A stretch of DNA of 64,000 nt from Manihot esculenta (taxonomy: Eukaryota > Streptophyta > Magnoliopsida > Malpighiales > Euphorbiaceae), in the NCBI RefSeq assembly GCF_001659605.2, contig NC_035177.2:30830136-30894135 (forward strand), in the 5' to 3' direction. The notes under the pieces were generated by a model. The model was not told the origin of the DNA, made no database searches, and worked only from the letters and a program-made list of their open reading frames with translations. Shown one piece after another: positions 1 through 16,400 of the stretch (its first letter is position 1; every line of letters starts with the position of its first letter). The position numbers were made by a program, and so were the translations under genes.

Positions 1-1047
1 GTTGCAAGCCCTATCGCATGTAGCAGAACAAACAAGTCAGAGGCTACCATAATTGCAGGATGAGTAGTTCTAGTAAATGAAAATCCCTAAATGCAAGATC
101 TTAATCAAACATAAAATACGTAATTCATTCCCATTTCAATCTCATTTCAGGAAACAATAAGCATGGAAAAAGGTTGATAAAGGCCTGGGAAAGTAAGCTG
201 TTTTTTGAACTTATTTGTTGTTCTGTTCACGACATTTAGTTTTCACTTCCTAAAAGAACAATATATTACTTTGTATGGTAGACTATATTGTACACATCAA
301 ATAATGGATGAACCTCATTAGCATAAAGAATAAGCAACAAGCAGCTCAACAGGTCCATTGCATATTAAGGAACAAAAGAAATGACCATAATTTTCCAATA
401 TCAACTGCATTTTAGACAAAAGCAAGAAACTACCGTGAAAAACAATTGAGTGCATAATGCTACTTAAACAATAGAAACAAGTAAAATAAACAAAACTCTC
501 TCGAAAAAAAATGAAGATAGAAGTAGTGTGCAAGAAAAAGCATAGTTACAAATAAAATCACCTTGAGAAAGCGAACTCCAGCAAGAGGAATCAACAGCAA
601 TGCTGGATTTGAGCCGAGCATTGGCAATAGCACTGTGAAGCGGCATTAACGACTCCACACTCCCAAAAATGGATAAAACCCTACAAAGGAAACGAAAGAA
701 ACCACAATTACAGTCACTTTCATAAGTGAAAATCGATCAAAGGAGAAAAAAAAAGGCAGAAGTTCAAGCATTCGCATTACATAAATTTAGCTAAACGTTG
801 CTATAAGCAACAACAGTGTCACTCATGTTCTTAAAAAGTTATTTTCTATTTGAAACTAGCTTCGATTTTTTGAAAGAGATTTTTGTGGAAAATTATACCT
901 TGAAGAATTGGGGATGGCTCGTGTCGATGGCGTAGAGAAAGGAGAGGAAGCAGATTTCGCATTTAGGGCTTTCTGGGATAGGGTTCTGGACCGAGCGGCC
1001 ATGGACCTTGTGCCTGTCACTATAGCTGATCTACAAAACGATGCCAT
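1..1047 (-). CDS. NFD6: NFD6-like small mitochondrial protein, partial at left edge
   Basis: Three coding exons are visible on the minus strand: 1047-899, 680-562 and 10 to beyond the left edge. Exon 1 encodes an N-terminus beginning MASFCRSAI, rich in Arg and Ser and lacking acids, as in a mitochondrial presequence. Exon 2 carries the family core with [18 protein letters not shown] followed by [13 protein letters not shown]. Exon 3 begins a Gly-Leu-Ala-Thr tail right after a GATAG acceptor. Both visible donors are GT (898/897 and 561/560) and phases agree across each junction (2, then 1). The family is NUCLEAR FUSION DEFECTIVE 6 of plants, short mitochondrial proteins linked by genetics to polar nuclear fusion; the molecular activity is unknown. 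An in-frame ATG lies 15 codons upstream, but MASFC matches the family start. The stop codon lies outside the window. The terminal exon could also be alternative, since a weaker acceptor exists near 185. Confidence 0.8.
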
Positions 1048-1436
1048 TTTCTGTGCCAAGGGGAGCAGATCGACAATGAAGTGGACAAACACAACTTAAA
1101 CCCTATATTAACTCCGGAAGATTTCGACCAAAAAAAGAAACTCCGGAGGATGGAAGGGTTTAAGACTTTTGAGATATTTAAACGGCGTCATTGTAAATAA
1201 AACACACCGTTTCACCATCTTAAAACGCACCGTTAGTAGACCGACTTGGCTGACACCAATGTCGTAGTTTTGTTTTTGTTTTGAGTTTTTTTTTTCTTTT
1301 TTTTTTTAATTAAGAAAATAAAAAAAGATCACTCCATTTATCAGGTGGTTTCGGATTTTCAGTCGCTTCTCTTCGAATCGCCAGCGAAGCAGAGGAAGAA
1401 TCCCCAGTCGTCCTTGCCGTTGTCAGTACCTCACCA
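1048..1436. promoter_or_regulatory. Shared head-to-head promoter region with telo-box
   Basis: This 389-bp gap separates two divergent start codons, NFD6-like (minus) and NDUFS8 (plus). It contains AAACCCTA at 1098-1105, the telo-box of many plant translation and organelle-biogenesis genes, and short repeated ACCGTTT/ACCGTTA motifs between about 1188 and 1235. A T-rich tract lies at about 1280-1310. No clear TATA box was found for either gene. Shared regulation is inferred from spacing and the common mitochondrial destination. Confidence 0.5.
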
Positions 1437-5055
<3,619 letters not shown>

Positions 5056-6321
5056 TGCTTTGCCAGTGGACACTCAAAATTTTCAAGTGAAAATAAAAGA
5101 TCTGTGTACAGGTCTTGAATACTTGTATTGAAATTTTTTTGTGATTCAGTAATGGTTCTTTTTCATTGAATCTGCTGTTGCTGCTACGTGTTAAAGATCG
5201 AAAAGAGATGGATAAAGAACTCCAATGTTACCGACGTTTCCGTCTCTAGAATTTTTAGTTTGATGATAATGCACGAGTAGCTTCAAACTTGTTTGAATTG
5301 GACCTGATTGTTGGTCATTGGGCTCTGATCTGTGTAGCTGAATGTTTCTGATTTCAACCGAGACAGTAAATGGGGAATGCTTAGTTTGTTCCTTACTCTT
5401 TTAAGGCTGATCTATATGGCTCTTCAAATTTATTGTTTCTGTTTTGACAGAGTTCAATGTATCGTAATTGCTTAAACTTCCTTTAAGGTGCTTATTTCAA
5501 TGAAACATTACATTTTTCGGAATAATTTTTATATCTTCTGATTTTTAGAGGATTAAAAAAATTATTTGATTTCAAAAAATATTTAATTCAAGTATTTGTC
5601 AATTGAAGTAAAAATTAATAGATTAAAAAAAAGAAAATTATTGCAATTTGTAAGGAAGATAAATTTCATTTTTTAAAATTGGAACTAACTGTCATTAAAT
5701 TTTCTATATTTAACATTGTTTTTATTTTTTAATATTACAACTAAATAAAGAAAAGTAATTTTTTGAAAAATGCATTTTTCACATATAAATGTAAGTTGGA
5801 AGCAATTGTATGAAAGCTATAATAAATTTATATTTAAGTGATTTAAAAAAAAATTGAAACTGTTAGATCTTGAGAAGAGTGAATTTTTGGATAACAAACA
5901 TCTATAGTTTAATCTTAGTAAAAGACGAAAAAAAATATATCGGATGCTTCAAAAAATATACTTTTTTAACTCAAAATATTTTCTTTTATAATATTTTAAT
6001 ATATGTAAAACAATTAAAATATGCTTTAAAAAATATAAAAAATTAATATCATTTACAAAAAAAAATTTGAAGATTTTTTTTTTCTAAGAACTAACTTGAA
6101 GATAACTTGTCTCCTCCCAAACGGTGAACAAATGCCCAAGTTTTAGGTAAATCTTGAAGCCCAAAACAAGAGCCCAGCCCTCTCTTTCCTTGCCCTAGCT
6201 CTAGCAGCAAGCGTTTCATTTGCATCATCGCCAGCACTAGACTGAAAAGCTCTGGTGGCTATGTTGAAACTAGTCTACTAAAAACTCACATAGCCACAAG
6301 AGAACTTGCAATCGAGAGATA
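5056..6321. other. Intergenic spacer between NDUFS8 and PheRS alpha
   Basis: Nothing protein-coding is seen. The first 450 bases look like an ordinary 3' UTR and downstream flank. From 5520 to about 6100 the sequence is strongly AT-rich with poly-A and poly-T runs. The last 200 bases form the PheRS promoter and 5' leader. Confidence 0.7.
6158..6176 (-). promoter_or_regulatory. Pair of site II-like motifs upstream of PheRS alpha
   Basis: AGCCCA occurs at 6158-6163 and 6171-6176 (TGGGCT on the minus strand), with a further GCCCA near 6133. Closely spaced TGGGCY boxes (site II elements, bound by TCP factors) are common in promoters of plant genes for translation and organelle function. They lie about 150 bp before the ATG. 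The role is inferred from motif and position only. Confidence 0.35.
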
Positions 6322-9300
6322 ATGGCAGAGGAGGCGATTTTGGGCTATTTAGAGAATCACGAAGAAATCTCTGACTCCGGCGAGTTCGCCGCAGCAAGGG
6401 GAATCGACCACGCTGAGATCGTCAATGTCATCAAAAGCCTCCACGGTTTCCGTTTTGTCGACGCTCAGGTATTTTTTACATTATCTGTATTTCTTTCTAT
6501 ACATATCACTATGTAAAACTCTCTTTGCATATGAATTCTTAGCACATATAGTTTTCGCTCTATTATTTTGTTCAAGTATGCAATTAGTTCATCTTTTAGG
6601 GAGTTTAATTAATTTTTGCACTCAGTGAGAGCAAATGCGGGCTAGAAGTGTTAAAATTATGGTGTTAAAGTGACGATTGGGAGAAATTGTTTCTTGATGA
6701 ACTGTTGGTCAACCTGGGTTGACGGATTGTCAGAGCTAAATAACGCTTTACTTAATTATTTGAATATTGCACAGGACATCAAGAGGGAGACATGGGTACT
6801 TACTGAAGAAGGGAAAAAGTATGCTGCTGAAGGATCGCCTGAAGTACAGCTGTTCTTGGCTGTGCCAGCAGAGGGCAGCATCTCGAAGGATGAGTTGCAG
6901 GTTATTGTTGCTTTCTTTATTTGCGATTTGTGCATTATGTCACAATGTATGATTATTAATGAACCCCTCTAAACCTTTTTATCAATGATTAGTATATATG
7001 ATTTTACTAAGTAGGATATATAGAAATTATTTGGACTTTTCTCTTAATATTTGTTATTTCAGTAACATTTTCTCCCTAATCTATGTGAACGAAGCAATTG
7101 TAATACACTAAAATTTGATGTTGCATTGATGCAGAAAAAGATCAACCCTGGAATTTTCAAAATAGGGTGCGCTCAGGCTGGAAAGAATAAGTGGGTGGAA
7201 ATGGGAAAGAATATATCAAGGAAGGTACACTTTCAAGGTCTTTAGTGGCAATAAGGTTTTTGGTCTTTTTAATTGAGAGACCTTTTGCTACTTTCAATGC
7301 TGTACACTGTATAAAATTGGTATTTTTGTATGTCATATCTTTTATGCTCATTTGAATGCAATAATTTGGTTGGCAATTTCAAAGCGTTTGCTAGGGTCTG
7401 TTGTTGTTTTCTTCCATGATTAGATTAATCTATGCATGTCTGCTTGATAACTATATTCATATTCCTGTAACAATATGATCACTCGGTGAGTTTTACACCT
7501 TTAACCCACAATTTTGAATGTGAGTTTGTGAGTCCTTGTGGTTGGTTATTTTTATTTATTTATTTATTTTTTGCCTGTAGGTTCAACATGTGGAAGACCA
7601 AGTAAAGGACTTGCTTTTGCGGATTCAAGATGACAAGGTTCATGGTTTTCTTTAATGCATTTAATGTTCCTCAGTTTTATGCCAGTTCCTCAATCCTTTT
7701 TTAATCTTCTTTGGAGTTATGGGAGTTTTGTTTCTTAAGCATATGTTTTCTAATATGTCCATAGTAGAGTAGGTAAAATTTATGTTATGTTTTTTATTAG
7801 GTAGTTGTATGGTAGTGTAGACTGGATGGTGCTCATTGTTTAGGGTAAGGTGTCAACCTGATTTTGAAAAAATGAATTTTGTTACATAAGTTGAATACTA
7901 ATACGATTAGTCTTGGCAAACTTTTCTGAATGGTAACTATGTGATATTGCATTAATTAGTTTAATTAATTCTACTGGTCAGTTTGTTTAGCTTTCAATAT
8001 GAGCATGAGCTAGTCATGTTGTTTGGTTTGTAAGTTTGTGTGAGCAAAATGCAAGTATGATAGAAATGAACATAAGCTTTTACAGTTATTCAACTACATA
8101 TGTATTGTCATTAATTTTGTGACCAATAAAAGGGTAGAGGGAACTGATTTAGGTTAAATGGTGGAAAGCCAGGTTTTAAAATATTATAAAATAGCTGAAG
8201 CCTCTGTTCCCCGCCTTCTTTTTGGAGTGGGGGCAAGGAATTGTAAAGGTATCTCCAGTTTAGCTTTTTGTTGAATGGAGCATGAACATGGGATTTTGGG
8301 AATCTTTCCCCTGTGTGTATTCATGGTGACCTTTGTGGGTAACAGTTTATGGTTTGAAAGTGGCTCCTCTTTTAAAGACTGTTTAGGAGTGGATGATTAT
8401 GTTGTAGTTCTAACTATTTTCATCCTTAGGTACTTTTCCATGTTTCCTTCGGAAGCAACTTATCTGCGCTGTTTCCTATATTATATATGCATAGGCTGTT
8501 TTATGATGCTTCTGTTGTTCAATTTGCATTTTATTTCTTTATGATTCCAGGCAATTGGCAAAGATGACATTAATTCGTTGAAAGCAAGAAAGCTGATCGT
8601 TTTACAGTAAAGATCTTACTTCATTCTGTTTATTATGTAGCATATTTGAGTGACCTTATTGTCTGTGGCGAAACTAAAAGTTTCTCTGATTAGTTCTCAA
8701 AGGTATTTTACTAATCATTCTTGTGCTCCAGGACTTGGAAGGGCTATTCAGTGAGAAAAGGTCCTAATTATGCACCAAAAAGAAAGAAACCAGCAACTGA
8801 TTTGACTCGGGAGAATCTACAGAGGTATACTCATATTATATTTATATGCATTTATGTATTCACAGCCCTTTGTCTAAGTTGACTCTGCTATTTGCATGCT
8901 TCATTATGCCAAATCATTGTATTCATGTATTGTTTGTGTGGGTTTTTACTCATTACCACCAATAGTTGGGGACAACTGAGTAATAATATGTCAATGCAGA
9001 GTCTCTTCTGTGCTGTATTACTAGAAAAGGCTTCCCTATCAAATGAAGGTGGTTATGGTTATAAGTAGTTATGCTGAACTGTGTCCTGCACATCTGAGTG
9101 CATATACTTGAAATGTTCTGCATTTCATCTATGTTTTCTTTTTCTTGGCTTTCCAAGGAATATAGATCTATATATTCTGAAGTGTGCTGTACAGTATAAC
9201 CATTATGAACTGAGGACAGTCTTGCATATTACTGGCATTTGATTTTGCCTCCATGCAATTACATTTTTGACAAATTTATCTAATTTTCTAGGGGTGATTG

Positions 9301-12300
9301 GAAGGAACTCGAGTTTAAGGAGTATAACTTCAGTGCCAAGGGTCCACCACCTGAGTGTGGCCATCTTCATCCACTCAACAAGGCAAGAATACAATATTTT
9401 CTTTTCCAAGTTATTTATTTATTTATGAACATATGAATACTGGATGTTGTAAGATGGTTCACCTGACAAGTTACTGCCAGTGCTGTATGACATTCAGTTT
9501 AGAACTCATTGATGCCAAATAATTTTTTATTCATCTTAACCCTTCTTTTGCTTCAAAAGGTATCTTGCACTGCATGATTCATTTTACAATTGATTCCAAA
9601 TGTTTCATTTAAATGATACTTCTTTCCATTGAAGGTGAAAGACCGCTTGAAGGATATATTTCGTCAACTAAAGTAAGTCCAGCCCTTTGTGTTCTTATAT
9701 ATATACTATTTGTCTGATTCTGTTCTTATATTACTTTTGACTTTTTTTTTTTAATAAAATTTGGCATCTTTATATATTGTTCTTTTAATGGATGCAGCTT
9801 CGAGGAAATGCCAACAAATAGATATGTTGAGAGCAGGTATCTGACTAGTGTAGCATCTCAATATCTTAATTGTCAATTGGAGCTTCTGCTGATGTTGGTT
9901 TAGCATGTGAAACTTTACCTGATGGTACTAAATATAACAGTAAATATAACAAGATGATGGCTCTTCTTTCTTTATGTTCTCCCTTAGAAAGATTATTGAG
10001 AAATTGTTTTGGCTTGAACATGTTTCCTTTTTTTTTGTGTCTGCATGTTTTAGAAAAAGTGGTCTGATTTATGGGTTCTCGAGTGCTGAGTATTCTTAAT
10101 ATTAGTTCTGCTTGTACTTCAAATTACAGCTTCTGGAATTTTGATGCATTGTTCCAGCCACAACAACATCCTGCTCGTGATTCACATGATACATTCTTTT
10201 TGCAAGGTAGGTTTAGCTCTTGATTTTTTCATTTTCTTTTTTGGGCTATTTCTAGTTTCATTCTGATCTCCATGTGGTTGTGTATGTAGTTCCATCAACA
10301 ACAAGGCAGCTACCAGAGGATTATGTTGAACTGGTGAAGCAGGTTCATGAGTCTGGGGGTTATGGATCAAGAGGGTATGATGTGTATTTCTATCCCTTAC
10401 TATAATATCTTATCAAATGTCTAATTCACAGAAATACTATACATATTTTTTGCTGGTAGATATGCATACGAATGGAAAAGAGATGAAGCAAACAAAAACC
10501 TTTTGCGAACTCACACAACAGCAATTTCATCACGGATGCTTTATGCATTAGCACAGGTGCTTTTGCAATTCTGGTTGTTTGCTCAGTGTTCTATCTCAAT
10601 GATTGTTTAAAATACTCTTACAATTCTAACAACATTTAGATGTGCAATGACTTCTTTATTTGATGATCCTTTCAATACTGCTTTGCTGCAAATATGCCCA
10701 GAAAGGACTCAAAGCTAGTTTTGTTAATATTTAATAACCTGCACTGTGCTTTTAAGAGCAAACAAACACATTCATCCATAGAGCCTTGATTCTGTCGTTT
10801 CTACTTTCTACTTTCTACCTCTTTACCTCTTATTTCACCTCAGTAATGAATCTTGCACGTCATAAGCACCTGAATAAAATAATTCACTTATCTAGTTTTA
10901 AATTTTAAGTTAATATAATTATTCACAATATTTTGCATTGTTAATTATAATTATGTAAGGATTTTGGTTTTCAAAAACTAGCTCCCCTACCCCCTTTTCT
11001 CTTAAACATCTTATTCCTAGTTTAATGTACAGTATAGGTGTTATTTATCACTTATTTTGTTATTGATATAGCACGCAAAAGAGCAAGCTTTTACCCCCAA
11101 AAGATACTTCTCAATTGATCGAGTTTTCAGAAATGAAGCAGTAGATCGTACTCATCTTGCGGAGTTTCATCAGATAGAAGGTATGTTTGAGTTTACGAAA
11201 TAGATGCGGGGGTTAGGGCTTACTCTCAGGTTTTGCATCAGGAGTTTGTGTCCCATATGCCAGGTTTTCTGTTATGCAACATCAATAGTCACTAAATGAA
11301 GTGGCAAAATTTTTACTTTTTTGTATCAATACCTATTATTTGGATGTGGCCCAACCCATGTACCTTCCAAAGGCTTGTAGGGCCAGGCTGCTTTAGCAAT
11401 AAAGCATGTCAGTTACTTTTGTATTCTAAATTTGGGTCCCTATCTAATGCATCAAGCATCTCTGTTCAAAAATTAGATTTACGCACTGTGAATTTTTTTT
11501 CTGATCAATTAACACTCCAAACTCCTGCTCCTGCACTTGGTTTCAGGTCTTGTGTGTGATCGAGGGCTTACTTTGAGTCACCTGATTGGAATCCTGGAGG
11601 ACTTTTTTTCACGATTGGGTAATAAAATCTCATCCTACTAATACTTATTTTTGGTTTTAACTCTTCAGTGTATTTTCCTGTTCTTTTTCTTCCTAGGAAG
11701 CAAATACCAATCTTTGAATAAATCAAGTAGGTAGGTAATTAGGTATATTTAAGTTTTGTCAGTCAACACGGTAGGATTCCTGGTGGTAATTTGGATGTCA
11801 AGAGCTAAACTTCTTAATTTGCCATAAACATCACTTGTTTGATATGGCAAAGACACCGTGATCTTGGATGAGATTGGATCCTAAGATGAAGAAAATTCAA
11901 TGGCTATTATAATGAGGAAAAATTCAACTTCTAAATCCATATTCCGCTTTCAGGGATGTCCAAACTACGCTTCAAGCCTGCTTACAATCCATATACCGAA
12001 CCTAGCATGGAGATTTTCAGGTAATAAATAAGAGGCTACTGCTGCGGATCTATTGAATAATTTTGAAACTTTACCGTTAGCAGAAGTAATATACTGAAAC
12101 ATGCTTAATGTGCCAGCTATCACGAAGGCTTTGGGAAGTGGGTGGAGATTGGAAATTCTGGCATGTTCAGGCCTGAAATGTTGCGTCCCATGGGATTCCC
12201 AGAAGATGTTAGTGTTATTGCATGGGGCCTTTCGCTTGAAAGGTAAGAAACTGACAATTGCAAATATAGTAAAATGACCGAGAATTATTATGAAAAATAT

Positions 12301-12553
12301 AATCAGTAATACTATATTGAATATTGATATTCTTGTTTTCCTTGTTTGAAACAGACCAACGATGATATTGTATGGAATTGATAATATACGTGATCTGTTT
12401 GGACACAAGGTACAGTCTTTCACACTTAATGTTTATGCAAGATAGGCAATCATGCTATGTTCATCGTTTGCTGAATCGCACACATTCTTGTAATTGCAGG
12501 TGGATCTTACACTCATGAAGAAAAACCCTTTATGTCTCATTGGAATTCGGTAG
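6322..12553 (+). CDS. FARSA: Phenylalanine--tRNA ligase alpha subunit, cytosolic
   Basis: Eighteen exons join in phase to 492 codons: 6322-6468, 6775-6900, 7135-7224, 7581-7637, 8551-8606, 8732-8824, 9292-9382, 9635-9672, 9798-9836, 10130-10206, 10290-10374, 10460-10556, 11072-11180, 11547-11618, 11954-12020, 12117-12242, 12355-12409, 12500-12553. The enzyme charges tRNA-Phe as an alpha2-beta2 tetramer in the cytosol. The N-terminal third ([17 protein letters not shown] onward) holds winged-helix DNA/RNA-binding domains typical of eukaryotic alpha chains. The class II catalytic core follows: a [17 protein letters not shown] segment, motif 2 around residues 346-368 ([16 protein letters not shown]) and motif 3 with WGLSLERP near residue 455. 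The family length is about 485-510, so the model looks complete. Exon 7 ends in a GC donor (9383-9384, AAG|GCAAGA), the only non-GT donor found. Open stretches inside introns, for example at 8275-8544, are not exons. Confidence 0.97.
9383..9634 (+). other. GC-AG intron in PheRS alpha
   Basis: The intron starts GCAAGA and ends GAAG before GTGAAAGAC. Exons on both sides are required by the protein family (HLHPLNK followed by [11 protein letters not shown]). No in-frame GT donor nearby keeps the reading frame. The flanks AAG|GCAAG fit the strong consensus expected of functional GC donors. Confidence 0.85.
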
Positions 12554-13473
12554 ATTTCGAGTGTTTCTCCATTCTTATCATTTTTATTCCGTTTCCATTG
12601 GAGAGCAAATTGAACGAGTTATACGGGTGGAAAGTGTCAAGTGCCTGACTTTGTATTCTTTCGTCATCGCCATGTTACGAGTCCTATGACCTTGTACTGC
12701 AATTCTCAGAAGGGATTCTAACAATATTTCCTGGCTCCGAATTTCTTATAATTTTATATTTTTTTTCTCTATATATCGCCAAAAAATTAATAAAATATAT
12801 TTTAAAACAATTAAAAAAAGTTATACTCGAACATTTAAATAAATAAAAGAAATTTCTCTAATTGTTAACATTTACATAGGTGTTTCTATAAACTTATTTT
12901 TCTTCACTTAATGAGCTAGGATTATTATTAAAACTAGTTTATATTAAAATTAATATAATTGTAAGAATAGTATGAAAGTAAAAAATGTATATCAAGTTAA
13001 ATAATTTTGTCATCAGGCTGAAGAAAATATAACAAAAGTTACTTGGTTCAATTTACAAGAAAGTTAACTCCAAGCAATTTAAGTTTAATGTTCGAGACGT
13101 TTTTACTAAACGAATTGAAGTTATTTTTTAAATTAAATTAGCTCAGCCAGTTTTTTTTTTTTTTTTTTTTACCTAATTACGTGGTTTAAATTAGGGCAAA
13201 GTGAAAAAAGAATAGTTTGCTTCAATTTTCAGTCTGCATCTAAACATGCCTCAAAGGAGCCACACAGTGAAAGCTTAACAAGTTTGGGTTTGAGATTTAG
13301 TGGAAATTAAACCATTTACAGCACGCAGACCTCCTTTTCTAATGTTTAGTAGCTATTCTTTTACATGTAATGTATAAACAGGGAGCAGCTTAAGTTTTTC
13401 TGAGCTGCAACAGCTTTCAGAATCCTTCTTTCAAATAATTTAATTTTGTTATCAATGTTAATGTATCAATTGT
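12554..13473. other. Spacer between convergent PheRS alpha and mTERF genes
   Basis: This holds the two 3' ends in opposite orientation. It is AT-rich with a poly-T run near 13151-13170. No open frame with family support was seen. Polyadenylation signals probably lie here but cannot be assigned. Confidence 0.6.
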
Positions 13474-16400
13474 TCAAGTATCGGAAAAATAACTAATTTC
13501 TTCCTCATCTGAAGGGTCTGAAGGGTCATCGGTTACCTGAGAATTAGTTTGAACATCAACCATCTCACCGTGTTCAAACGCTTTCCTCTCTTCTGATGAG
13601 TTATCAGCTACAAGAGACTTGGAGAGAGTAACATTCATTACTCCAGATTCAAATCTACGGCGCCTTTCAACAGCATTCTCAACCAAATTTTGAAATTCTT
13701 CATCACTTGTAGCTAACATGTAACGTAGTTTAAAATTGATTCGATTCTCCAGGAGAACTTTGTGCCTTGGAATTATCCGTTCATCTAGAGAATAGCTGAA
13801 GAACCTGCAAATAATTTCACTCTTTGTTAATGTCATCATTAACATTGAAAAGCATGTAAGCTCACAAGTACACAGTTCTGGGCTGGATATTCTTCTCTTG
13901 TGCATTAGCAAAATTGCAATATATGTAACGTCAGGTAGAGCTCCCCATGAGGTTGTTTACCTTGGAAACTCAATGAGATCCTGCAAAGGGCGGACCATGG
14001 TTCGCCTCAAGTATCGATACTTGGGACGGAGGAGGTCTATGTTGTAACGTAGTAACATGGGAAAATCAGCAATCATCTCACCCAATTGATTATGGCGTAT
14101 GCCCAGTGACAGCAAATATTTCACACTCGTATCAAGCTTATGTGCTATGCTGCATCCCAAGAGCTCCGGTCCCAGAGCTATCACCTTCCCAATGTTTCTC
14201 TCACTAACACCAGCTTTTGTCATCAAGAATATGACCTGCATGATACTCCAATTTCAGCTTAATGAAATAATATATGTTATTTGATCGATCAACAAAAGGA
14301 ACCATCCATAGAGATTTACATGATGAAGAATTATCCCAAATGTATATTATTAGCAAATAAAGGACTATTGTTGTGAGGATTTTGGCACTACAATCTTGGT
14401 GGAAATAAGCTAATTCTTCAACGACTCATTAACAGAGTCATCGACATAAAAATAGATATATCAATTCACAGGCACGGTATTGTTAACTTGCCCCAACTCT
14501 ACTTGGAAAACAAAAGAATACATATATCTACAGTGTATATCTTACTGGGGATACTTCAAAAGTGCAACACTGAATGAAGGATATGTAAAGGACAAAAACA
14601 TTGACTGAGAAAAAGAACAAACCACTGGCCGGATTTTCTTGTAGAGGCTGTATGTTAGCAATGGTGGAAATTTAACAAGCATTTTGCCAATAGCGTCGTC
14701 TCTAACACCTATGTCCTTAAAAAACCGCACCTTCAGAAAGAAAAAATTTAATCTTGTTAACTCTCATATGAAAGAACGACAAAAGCACTAGCATAACTCA
14801 ACACATATACTATTTCATTTAAAGAAAATACATGGTTCGTGCAATTCAAAAATTATTACCAAAGCTAGATGCTGGAGAGCAAAAGAAATAAGACAAGAAA
14901 CCAAGATTAGGAGGACAAAACAAATCAAGGCAGAATTCAGCTAGATTATAAAACATGCTTGTTCAATACGTAGCATGGTTTTAAATAATGGCTGTTACAT
15001 AACATATTATGGATTTTTAAGGTCTTTGATCCCATTATCCTCATATTATAGAGGAAAAGAGAAAAGCACATGTGATAGCCAACCTATTATTCACAGAAAG
15101 CGCCATTATTTATCATTAAGTAATGGTAATTGTCCATTATCTAGATGTGTTACTTATATTTATCGTCAAGTAACAGTAATAAAGTTAATTCTTTACTATC
15201 TATATATTCATTTAACTTGATTAATGCTAATGATCTCTAATAATATTTAAAATCTTATTTGATATTTTCAAGCATATTATAGATGTGTATCTTAGTTTTA
15301 CTTGTAGCTTTAAATATATATTTATTTCAATTAATTTAGCAAATTTTTCAAAAAAATGCATATAGCAATATACCATTAGCATCACGTTACAGCCATCATA
15401 GGCCTATTTTCGTTCTTCATGATCACAATTGAAATCCATGACATGTAGCATTAACAAAGCTGAAGAATAAGCATGTAAAAACCAGCAGTTCATACCTTTG
15501 GCACTATAGTCTCTTCCAAATCAATGCAGAAAACTATTGGTTTAATTGTAAGCATTCTCCTCATACCATCTCGAGAGATTCCAAGGTAGTATAAATACTT
15601 AACAAGTGGCTTCCATCTTTCCTCAATGCTGCAAGCCATCAACTGTGGCTTAAATGCTAGTAATTTCCCAACATCTTCAGTACTGAGCCCAAACTCCTTC
15701 AGATAATTAACCTGGAGGAAGAAGAGGATTATCTCACCACATATACACGATTGGAAGAATTTGTAGAAGAGTACTCCAAACACAAAAATAGAATCATTGT
15801 TCCGGTGCTTGGTGCTTGGTGCTTCATAATAGCTAATTAATTGGGCAGGCAAACTTGAATGTGTTCCTGGAAGCAAATCAGAACTTGTAATCATAGAAAA
15901 ATAGAAAATGCAGAAAGCAGATTAATAAGTCGGTTACCTTTTGATTCATCTCTTCAAGGGTAAAATAGCCAAGTACCCTAGGATAATCAAAGACCATTGT
16001 TCCAAAATCCTTCTCATTCATACCCAAATCCAAGTAGAACTGGACTCGAGTTCTCACTTCTTCCATGCTATAGGACAATAATTGAGGGCACCGAGTCATT
16101 ATGTAGCCCATCCAATCCCTCCTCACTCCATTGCTCTCTAGATACTCAACAGTTTCATCTAGTTCTTTAATACTGTGTTCTAAAATGTTATCCCCTGCTT
16201 TTGTTAGCACAACCCCGATAAACTCTCCCTTGACATGAATTGATTTCAACCACTCAGCCAGGCGTGTGATGGACTCTAGATTTCCTCTTGACAAGCATAT
16301 GAGCTTAGCAATCTTAGGATATGGCAACCCATTGTGTTTCAGCCACCTACATTAATTTAGCAATCACAATTGATAAATCAAACTCCAGTCTTGACTTCAT

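Noticed and set aside
157..184. Alternative last exon of the NFD6-like gene after an acceptor near 185
   Set aside because: It would give an unfamiliar tail; the acceptor at 11 leads to a Gly-Leu-Ala-Thr tail that fits the family better.
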